A stretch of DNA of 7,547 nucleotides from Candidatus Nanohalarchaeota archaeon (GTDB lineage Archaea; EX4484-52; B79-G9), in contig JAFCBV010000027.1 of the NCBI GenBank assembly GCA_017610545.1, forward strand, positions 1-7,547. The letters run 5' to 3'. Made by a program: the position numbers and the translations under genes. The notes below the pieces were generated by a model. The model ran no database searches. It worked only from the letters and a program-made list of their open reading frames with translations, and was not told the DNA's origin. Shown here piece by piece: positions 1 to 4,763 of this stretch (positions within the stretch are counted from its first letter, which is position 1; each line of letters begins with the position of its first letter).

Positions 1-33
1 CTTCAAGACAATTCACTCAAATTCGTCTTGAAG
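1..33. repeat. Inverted repeat, 9-bp arms, at window edge
   Basis: CTTCAAGAC at 1-9 is a perfect reverse complement of GTCTTGAAG at 25-33, with a 15-nt loop. It starts at the first base of the window, so the left arm may be longer. No T-run follows on either strand within view, so a bacterial-style terminator is not supported. Confidence 0.6.
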
Positions 34-41
34 GCGTTGGA

Positions 42-61
42 ACGAAGCGCAGTGACTTCGT
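42..61. repeat. Short inverted repeat, 6-bp arms
   Basis: ACGAAG at 42-47 pairs with CTTCGT at 56-61 around an 8-nt loop. It is short enough to occur by chance and is listed because it is one of a run of such structures in this flank. Confidence 0.4.
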
Positions 62-218
62 GCTCGCATTGCTTTTGAGTTGAGCCGTTGAATAGCTTGA
101 AAAGCCTATCCAACAGCATTTGTGGATTTTCATGATATTTGGTGAGCAAACCCCAAAACGATATGCTCGTAATGTTTTGGGTGTAAGCCATTAAAACCAT
201 TTCGCTTGCGCTCTAAGG

Positions 219-244
219 TCTCCAAACAAGTTTGGAGAAACTTG
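219..244. repeat. Two overlapping, mutually exclusive hairpins
   Basis: TCTCCAAA (219-226) pairs with TTTGGAGA (231-238), leaving a CAAG tetraloop whose outer C and G can also pair. The same DNA offers a competing hairpin: CAAGTTT (227-233) pairs with AAACTTG (238-244) around a GGAG loop. Because 231-233 and 238 are used by both, only one can form at a time. In one state GGAG is buried in a stem and in the other it is exposed in a loop. This resembles an attenuator or RNA switch, but no start codon lies at a suitable distance from this GGAG, and the predicted operon promoter is downstream, so a regulatory role is not shown. Confidence 0.5.
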
Positions 245-277
245 AAAATTCGAGTCAACGGACTTGTTGAATTTTCA
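243..277. repeat. Inverted repeat, 9-bp AT-rich arms
   Basis: TGAAAATTC at 243-251 is the perfect reverse complement of GAATTTTCA at 269-277, with a 17-nt loop. A nested pairing of TCAAC (255-259) with GTTGA (266-270) competes with the inner edge of the stem. The left arm overlaps the end of the 219-244 hairpin pair. Confidence 0.55.
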
Positions 278-280
278 TGA

Positions 281-313
281 CCTCCGACCTGAACCAATAT
301 GTGCTGTCGGAGG
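281..313. repeat. GC-rich inverted repeat, 8-bp arms
   Basis: CCTCCGAC at 281-288 pairs perfectly with GTCGGAGG at 306-313 across a 17-nt loop. With six G-C pairs of eight this is the most stable simple stem in the flank. It lies about 55 bp before the putative TATA element of the operon. There is no following T-run on the plus strand. It could be the end of an upstream transcript, part of a structured RNA, or a protein-binding site. Confidence 0.55.
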
Positions 314-366
314 CTTCATAGTGAGCGCCTAATGCGCACCCAACAAACCACCATAATGAACTGAAC

Positions 367-380
367 TTTAAAAAATAAAA
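367..380 (+). promoter_or_regulatory. Putative archaeal TATA element for the pgk-gap-fbp-fba operon
   Basis: The AT-only run TTTAAAAAATAAAA lies 42 to 55 nt before the preferred pgk start at 422. Archaeal transcription usually begins about 25 nt downstream of the TATA centre, which would put the start near 396-400 and leave a leader of roughly 22-26 nt holding the GAGGTG ribosome-binding site. That geometry is self-consistent. The preceding bases (GAAC) are a weak match to a purine-rich BRE. Confidence 0.45.
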
Positions 381-407
381 AAGGAGATAAAACGCTCCAA
401 ATGATTC

Positions 408-413
408 GAGGTG
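408..413 (+). promoter_or_regulatory. Ribosome-binding site deciding the pgk start
   Basis: GAGGTG matches the core of the archaeal GGAGGTGAT site and ends 8 nt before the ATG at 422. It lies inside the longer reading frame that opens at ATG 401. The longer start would have only GGAGAT at 383-388, 12 nt away and probably upstream of the transcription start. The internal site therefore favours 422. Confidence 0.65.
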
Positions 414-421
414 CAACTTTT

Positions 422-1696
422 ATGGAAAAACATGAAATTGATTTTGAGAACGCTGTGGTTTTCGATAAAGTGGACATAAACTCATCCGTGGATTGGGATA
501 AAGAGCACATACGCGACCTTGGAAAAATAGAGCAGGCAGTTGAGTCAATAAACTTTGCGTTTGACCACGGAGCAAGGTGCGTTGTCATTGCATCGCACCA
601 GGGCGATGCCGGAAGCAACGAAAGCCTGAAGCTACACGCAGAAGCGCTTCAAACGCTTTTGCCCGAACATCGTGTTCTCTTTGCAGGTGTGCGAAGCGGG
701 GACAAAGCACGGGAAATAATTGAAAATGCAAAACCCGGGGAAGTCATTGTTCTTGAGAACACCAGAACAGAATCAGAAGAATGGGAGCACTCGCATCCAA
801 AAGAAACAAATCTTTACAAAACATTCGCCGGCATAGACAATATTGCTGCGATAAAGGATGACCCTGCATCTCATAGAAAAGAATTAAGCTCATACGGGCT
901 GCTTAAGCAATTTGCCGAAGACGGCAACTTCGTAACAATAGGGCCCAATTTCATAAGAGAAGCAAAAAAGGCAGAGAATGCAGAAAAAATACTCCTTGAA
1001 AAACACTCCTACGCCATACTTGGCGGAAGAAAATTCTCAGACCTTGTTGAGATAACGCCTCAACTCCTCAAGAAATTCCCAAAGATGGATGTTCTGGTTG
1101 CCGGGCTTTTCGGAATCTATCTTGACCACATAAACGGAGTCCCTATGGGTGAAAACAAAAAGCACATTGATAAAGAACATGCAAGGGCACTTAAGGCAAG
1201 CAGCGACGGCATCTGGGGATGCGATGAGAAACGCTTGTTTGAATTCATAAACAGCAACTTCAACGGGTTCTTCAGGGAACGTGTGTCACTGCCGCACGAC
1301 TACCACGTAACTCTTGACGGCAAGCCAACAAACATGTCAAAACACAATATTCATAAAGGCCCTGTTGTAGACATCGGCCTGAACACAATAAAAGCATTTC
1401 AGGAAAAACTGAACAGCAAAAAAGAAGGCGTTGTACTGATAAGCGGCTCAACTGGATACTACGAGATTGCAAAGGATAAAAAGGACCCCGGACTCCTCGG
1501 GGCTGTAGAAGTTTACAGCGCGGCCTTTGACCCAAAGAACGGTCACTACAGCATCGTCATCGGCGGGGATGCCTCGGCGCTCCTGAACTCTCTTGACATG
1601 AGCCCGCAGATGAAAAGCTCTGCAGGAAAAGCATTCATAAAACGCCTGATACACGGGCCGTTCTATGACTGCGAATTTGTAAAACATACTTGGTGA
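422..1696 (+). CDS. pgk: Divergent archaeal phosphoglycerate kinase (PGK-like)
   Basis: PGK interconverts 3-phosphoglycerate + ATP and 1,3-bisphosphoglycerate + ADP in the cytosol. This protein has 424 residues, usual for the family (about 400-420). Landmarks appear in family order: VDINS (17-21), SHQG (58-61), LENTR (111-115), SHR (150-152), ILGGRK (199-204), DIG (317-319), GSTGYYE (342-348) and IGGD (380-383). D18, N20, H59, R115 and R152 fit substrate ligands, and K204 and E348 the nucleotide side. Divergence is heavy: the usual R of RVDIN is K16, the R of the following RI motif is K35, the R of HQGRPG is D62, GPxGVFE has lost its proline, and the C-terminal STGGGA loop reads SSAGKA (399-404). 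The first operon gene, it ends 5 nt before the likely gap start. Start 422 is chosen for its ribosome-binding site and because the family begins a few residues before DFE. PGK fold is likely; canonical activity is uncertain. Confidence 0.82.
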   Translation: MEKHEIDFENAVVFDKVDINSSVDWDKEHIRDLGKIEQAVESINFAFDHGARCVVIASHQGDAGSNESLKLHAEALQTLLPEHRVLFAGVRSGDKAREIIENAKPGEVIVLENTRTESEEWEHSHPKETNLYKTFAGIDNIAAIKDDPASHRKELSSYGLLKQFAEDGNFVTIGPNFIREAKKAENAEKILLEKHSYAILGGRKFSDLVEITPQLLKKFPKMDVLVAGLFGIYLDHINGVPMGENKKHIDKEHARALKASSDGIWGCDEKRLFEFINSNFNGFFRERVSLPHDYHVTLDGKPTNMSKHNIHKGPVVDIGLNTIKAFQEKLNSKKEGVVLISGSTGYYEIAKDKKDPGLLGAVEVYSAAFDPKNGHYSIVIGGDASALLNSLDMSPQMKSSAGKAFIKRLIHGPFYDCEFVKHTW

Positions 1697-1697
1697 T
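1692..1697 (+). promoter_or_regulatory. Ribosome-binding site for gap, overlapping the pgk stop
   Basis: GGTGAT, the 3' part of the archaeal GGAGGTGAT site, overlaps the pgk TGA stop (1694-1696) and ends 4 nt before ATG 1702. In-frame TTG 1690, GTG 1693 and ATG 1696 lie before or inside this site, so 1702 is the best supported start. Termination of pgk and initiation of gap are probably coupled. Confidence 0.6.
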
Positions 1698-1701
1698 GAA
1701 T

Positions 1702-2730
1702 ATGATAAGAGTTGCAATAAACGGTTTTGGTACAATTGGAAAGCGCGTTGCAGACGCAATATCGCTTCAGAATGATATGGCTGTCTCAGGTGTTGTGAAG
1801 ACACGACCGACATTCGAAGCACGCCTTGCAAGAGAAAGAGGCTACAGGCTTTATGCAAACACAAAAGAGAATGTAGCTGCATTCGAAACAGCAGGAATAC
1901 CTGTTACAGGAACCCTTGAAGACCTTATTTCTGAATCAGACATTGTGGTTGACTGCACTCCCGGGAAAACAGGAGCCGTAAACAAAGAGCAGATTTATGT
2001 GCCAAAAAACATCAAGGCAATTTTCCAGGGCGGAGAAAAACCAAACGTAGCAGAGGTCTCATTCAATGCCATGTCAAACTACGACGCAAGCATTGGCAAA
2101 AGCTATGTGCGCGTTGTTTCCTGCAACACAACCGGGCTTTGCAGAACGCTTGGTGCAGTCAAAAAAGAAATAGGCATCACACAGGTGAGGGCAACAATGA
2201 TTAGGCGGGGCGCAGACTCCGGAGACTCAAAACGCGGGCCAATAAATGCAATCGCCCCCAATCCTCCGACCGTTCCAAGCCACCACGGAATTGATGTCAA
2301 CACAATTTTTCCGAAAATGAATATTTTGACAAGTGCATTCATTGTACCGACAACACTCATGCACATGCATGCAATAAATGTCATGCTCGAAAAGCAGGCA
2401 ACAAAAGACGAAGTCATTGCACTTCTTGAAAAAACGCCAAGAGTACTTTTAGTCAGCGCAAAAGAAGGCATTGTATCAACTGCGCAAGTAATGGAATACG
2501 CGCGCGAGCTTGGCAGGTCGCGCTCTGACATGTTCGAGATTGCTGTCTGGAAAGAAAGCATAAACGTTGTCAACGGCAACGAACTTTTCTATGTGCAGGC
2601 AATACATCAGGAATCTGATGTCGTCCCGGAAAATATTGACGCAATAAGAGCTATGACAGGGATTGAAAAAGATGCAAAAGAAAGCATGAGAAAAACCGAC
2701 GAGTCTATGAGGCTCAAAATATGGTGGTAA
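1702..2730 (+). CDS. gap: Glyceraldehyde-3-phosphate dehydrogenase, archaeal type II
   Basis: The enzyme catalyses phosphorylating, NAD(P)-dependent interconversion of glyceraldehyde-3-phosphate and 1,3-bisphosphoglycerate, the step adjoining PGK. The product has 342 residues, typical of archaeal GAPDH. An N-terminal Rossmann fold begins with [12 protein letters not shown] (4-15). The catalytic cysteine is C141 in SCNTTGLCR, the archaeal version of the active-site motif. Further archaeal signatures are [13 protein letters not shown] (168-180) and VPSHHGIDV (191-199); the HMH at 221-223 carries the probable catalytic histidine. All key residues are present, in contrast with the neighbouring PGK. 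ATG 1702 is preferred over ATG 1696 because GGTGAT lies just before it and homologues start two to four residues before VAING. The stop is separated from fbp by a single base, so the two are co-transcribed. Cofactor preference cannot be read confidently. Confidence 0.95.
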   Translation: MIRVAINGFGTIGKRVADAISLQNDMAVSGVVKTRPTFEARLARERGYRLYANTKENVAAFETAGIPVTGTLEDLISESDIVVDCTPGKTGAVNKEQIYVPKNIKAIFQGGEKPNVAEVSFNAMSNYDASIGKSYVRVVSCNTTGLCRTLGAVKKEIGITQVRATMIRRGADSGDSKRGPINAIAPNPPTVPSHHGIDVNTIFPKMNILTSAFIVPTTLMHMHAINVMLEKQATKDEVIALLEKTPRVLLVSAKEGIVSTAQVMEYARELGRSRSDMFEIAVWKESINVVNGNELFYVQAIHQESDVVPENIDAIRAMTGIEKDAKESMRKTDESMRLKIWW

Positions 2731-2731
2731 T

Positions 2732-3634
2732 ATGGCAACTCTTGAAGAACATTTGACCGACGCAGGATGCGATGAGAAACTGAAGAAACTCATCCTTCTT
2801 TTAAGCCAGCAGGCAAAACCCATAAAAAACGCATTCGTTGATAAGCAGAATTATGCAGGCACAAAAAACATGCATGGCGACGACCAGATAGAGCTTGACA
2901 AATGGGCTGACGAACTTTTGATAGATGTCTTGCGCAAGTCAGAAATGGTAAAAACAATAGCTTCTGAAGAGCAGTCAGACATCATAGAAGTATTCACCCA
3001 AGACAAAGGCTTTGGCATAACACTTGACCCTCTTGACGGCTCGTCCTTAATTGCAGTAAACCTTACAGTCGGAACAATCATCGGAATCTACGGGGACGGT
3101 AACATACTGCAAAAAGGAAAAAACATGGCCTGTGCAATGTATATTCTATATGGCCCTCTCACAACACTCGTCTACACCATAAAAAAAGGAGTGCATGAGT
3201 TTGTTATGAAAGATGACGGCACATTTGAGCTTCTCAGAGAAAACCTCATCATGCCGGAAGGAAAACTATACTCCCCGGGCGGGCTCAAAAAAGACCACAC
3301 AGAAAAGCACACTAAATTTCTTGAGTCTCTTGAGTCATCAGGGCATAAACTAAGATACAGCGGTTCTTTTGTTGCAGATTTTCACCAAATCCTTAGATAT
3401 GGCGGAATATTCTCATACCCTGCACTAAAGGACAAGGAATCCGGAAAACTTCGGCTCCTCTTTGAGGCAAAGCCAATCGGGTTTATCGCAAGAGAGGCAG
3501 GCGGTGAAATCAGCACAGGAGAAAAAGACATACTCGAAATAACTCCAAAATCCATAGACCAGAGAGTTCCGCTTTATGTAGGCAGCAAAAGCAAGATACA
3601 AAAACTTGAAGAATATATGAGAGGATATAGATAA
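2732..3634 (+). CDS. fbp: Fructose-1,6-bisphosphatase, class I
   Basis: FBPase hydrolyses fructose-1,6-bisphosphate to fructose-6-phosphate and phosphate, the irreversible step of gluconeogenesis. The 300-residue product has class I (eukaryote/bacterial-type) motifs in order: GDDQIELD (49-56), ASEE (77-80), DPLDGSS (99-105), GTIIGIY (114-120), RYSGSFVADFH (198-208), GGIFSYP (214-220) and GKLRLLFE (228-235). The metal ligands E79, E80, D99, D102 and E235 are visible, as are the sugar-phosphate residues R198, Y199, Y219 and K229. It is shorter than the usual 320-340 residues; the N-terminus lacks an obvious TGEMT-like AMP-binding segment. After DPLDGSS the normal N-I-D reads L-I-A (106-108). 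ATG 2732 follows the gap stop by one base, with GGTGG at 2723-2727 as a possible ribosome-binding site. Sedoheptulose-bisphosphatase activity is possible in this family. It is unlike the archaeal bifunctional aldolase/phosphatase. Confidence 0.9.
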   Translation: MATLEEHLTDAGCDEKLKKLILLLSQQAKPIKNAFVDKQNYAGTKNMHGDDQIELDKWADELLIDVLRKSEMVKTIASEEQSDIIEVFTQDKGFGITLDPLDGSSLIAVNLTVGTIIGIYGDGNILQKGKNMACAMYILYGPLTTLVYTIKKGVHEFVMKDDGTFELLRENLIMPEGKLYSPGGLKKDHTEKHTKFLESLESSGHKLRYSGSFVADFHQILRYGGIFSYPALKDKESGKLRLLFEAKPIGFIAREAGGEISTGEKDILEITPKSIDQRVPLYVGSKSKIQKLEEYMRGYR

Positions 3635-3640
3635 GAGGTG
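3635..3640 (+). promoter_or_regulatory. Ribosome-binding site for the aldolase gene
   Basis: GAGGTG begins immediately after the fbp TAA stop and ends 7 nt before ATG 3648. It is the same hexamer used for pgk, supporting GAGGTG/GGTGAT as the working site in this organism. Confidence 0.65.
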
Positions 3641-3647
3641 TATTGTT

Positions 3648-4754
3648 ATGAGTGATAATTTCGGGCCGATTGCAGGAGGGATTATTTTTGATAATCTTCG
3701 CGACAAAAACGTAATAGTGATGGCTGCAAACATACGCTTTGTGCCCGGAATTACAAAAGGGATTTTTCGCGCAGCAAAAGACGCAAACGCACCCTTGCTA
3801 ATTGAAAGTGCAAAATCAGAGTGCAACCTTGACGGCGGATATACCGGATACACACCAAAAACATTTGCAGACGCCATAATCAATACAGCAAATGAAGTTG
3901 GGTTCAAAAACTGGGGACTTCACGCAGACCACATCGGCGTAAAGACAGGTGATGAAAAAGAAATAGAAGATGTGAAGAAACTCATTCTTGCACAAATAGA
4001 AGCCGGATTCACTTCCTTTGCAATTGATGCATCACACATATTCAACTTTGAAGGAAAGACAACTCTTGAAGAGCTTTCAGGAAACCTTAAGGCAACAAAA
4101 GAGCTTGCTGATTTCATAGATACTGAGTGCAAAAAAAGAGGGCTTGAAAACTACGGGCTTGAAGTTGAGGTCGGGGAAATCGGAAGAAAAGACGATGGCG
4201 GCTTTGTTGTCACAACAGTTGATGAAGCAGTGACATTCATACACGAGTTAAACAAGCAGAATGTATTTCCGCACGCAATTGCAATAGCCAATGGCTCGGC
4301 GCACGGCAACATCTATAAAGACGGCGTGCAGGTAAATCAGGTTTCTATTGACATACCTCAGACAAAAAAGATTGCAGAGGCACTAGAGAAAGAGGGGTTC
4401 AACACAAGAATAGCACAACACGGTATAACCGGAACTCCGCTGGAACTCATAGCATCCTTATTTCCAAAAGGAGATATAATAAAGGGGAATGTCGGCACAC
4501 ACTGGCAGAATGTCGTCTATGATGTTCTAAAGGTTTTCGAGCCCGAACTTTACAACAAAATGCGCGCATGGGTTCTCAAAAATCATTCTATTGAAGGAAA
4601 GAGTGATGAAGAAATATTTGGCAAAGGTGCGAAGTTCGCACTAAAAGAATTCTTTGATGAACTGCATGGCATAAGCAATGAAACAAAACATGCAATGGAA
4701 GCAAAGGCGTATTCTGATGCGCTAATGTTTTTCAGGGCATTTGGAACAAAATAA
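3648..4754 (+). CDS. fba: Class II (metal-dependent) fructose-bisphosphate aldolase
   Basis: Class II aldolases use a divalent metal, usually zinc, to condense dihydroxyacetone phosphate and glyceraldehyde-3-phosphate into fructose-1,6-bisphosphate. The product has 368 residues, near the usual 340-360. The barrel's metal and catalytic motifs are all visible: GLHADH (90-95; catalytic D94, metal ligand H95), IDASH (126-130), EVEVGEIG (162-169), NGSAHGN (205-211; metal ligand H209), AQHGITG (236-242; metal ligand H238) and IKGNVGTH (258-265; N261 in the substrate loop). There is no Schiff-base class I pattern. The sequence is a distant family member, with HGN in place of the common HGxY and HGITG in place of HGGSG, so related ketose-bisphosphates such as tagatose-1,6-bisphosphate cannot be excluded. 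Its place after fbp favours a gluconeogenic role making the FBPase substrate. It is the last operon gene and converges on smc with 9 nt between the stops. Confidence 0.88.
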   Translation: MSDNFGPIAGGIIFDNLRDKNVIVMAANIRFVPGITKGIFRAAKDANAPLLIESAKSECNLDGGYTGYTPKTFADAIINTANEVGFKNWGLHADHIGVKTGDEKEIEDVKKLILAQIEAGFTSFAIDASHIFNFEGKTTLEELSGNLKATKELADFIDTECKKRGLENYGLEVEVGEIGRKDDGGFVVTTVDEAVTFIHELNKQNVFPHAIAIANGSAHGNIYKDGVQVNQVSIDIPQTKKIAEALEKEGFNTRIAQHGITGTPLELIASLFPKGDIIKGNVGTHWQNVVYDVLKVFEPELYNKMRAWVLKNHSIEGKSDEEIFGKGAKFALKEFFDELHGISNETKHAMEAKAYSDALMFFRAFGTK

Positions 4755-4763
4755 ATCTGTGGG

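Larger units (their letters stand above)
96..280. repeat. Imperfect 40-bp direct repeat, 145-bp period
   Basis: Segments 96-135 and 241-280 can be aligned without gaps. Both begin with CTTGAAAA and end with ATTTTCATGA, separated by exactly the same 22 nt. I count 29 identical positions of 40. Similarity fades quickly outside the block. On the minus strand each copy can be read as a peptide starting H-E-N and containing R-(L/I)-F-K, but in different frames relative to the local stop codons, which would fit decayed coding sequence or a structured element duplicated in tandem. The right-hand copy contains the 243-277 inverted repeat; the left copy does not keep the full palindrome. Confidence 0.5.
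1..366. other. Gene-poor, palindrome-rich left flank
   Basis: This stretch holds no coding region I can support. The longest reading frame is on the minus strand at 3-200 (65 codons); it has no well-placed ribosome-binding site, resembles no family I recognise, and its stop codon lies inside an inverted repeat. What stands out is secondary-structure potential: perfect inverted repeats with arms of 6 to 9 bp at 1-33, 42-61, 219-238, 243-277 and 281-313, plus an imperfect direct repeat (96-135 and 241-280). No tRNA, rRNA or known small RNA pattern was recognised. It could be a decayed gene or mobile element, an untranslated structured RNA, or simply intergenic DNA upstream of the operon. Confidence 0.5.

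Noticed and set aside
3..200. 65-codon minus-strand frame in the left flank as a gene
   Set aside because: There is no ribosome-binding site near its start, no recognisable family, and its 3' end is part of an inverted repeat. Part of it coincides with a repeated DNA block whose second copy is not in the same uninterrupted frame.
280..298. GGTTCAGGTCGG on the minus strand as a tRNA T-arm
   Set aside because: It departs from the GGTTCRANTCC pattern and no matching acceptor, D or anticodon stems surround it.
321..341. GTGAGCGC...GCGCAC as a hairpin
   Set aside because: Only four contiguous pairs form; the rest needs mismatches or a bulge.
1..400. CRISPR array in the palindromic flank
   Set aside because: There are no regularly spaced identical direct repeats; the only direct repeat has two diverged copies.
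316..618. 100-codon minus-strand frame crossing the pgk start
   Set aside because: It lies opposite the promoter and the 5' part of pgk, and its translation is a low-complexity shadow without family features.
1692..1698. GTGATGA as a C box of a C/D box small RNA
   Set aside because: No D box is correctly spaced and the sequence is fully explained by the gap ribosome-binding site overlapping the pgk stop.
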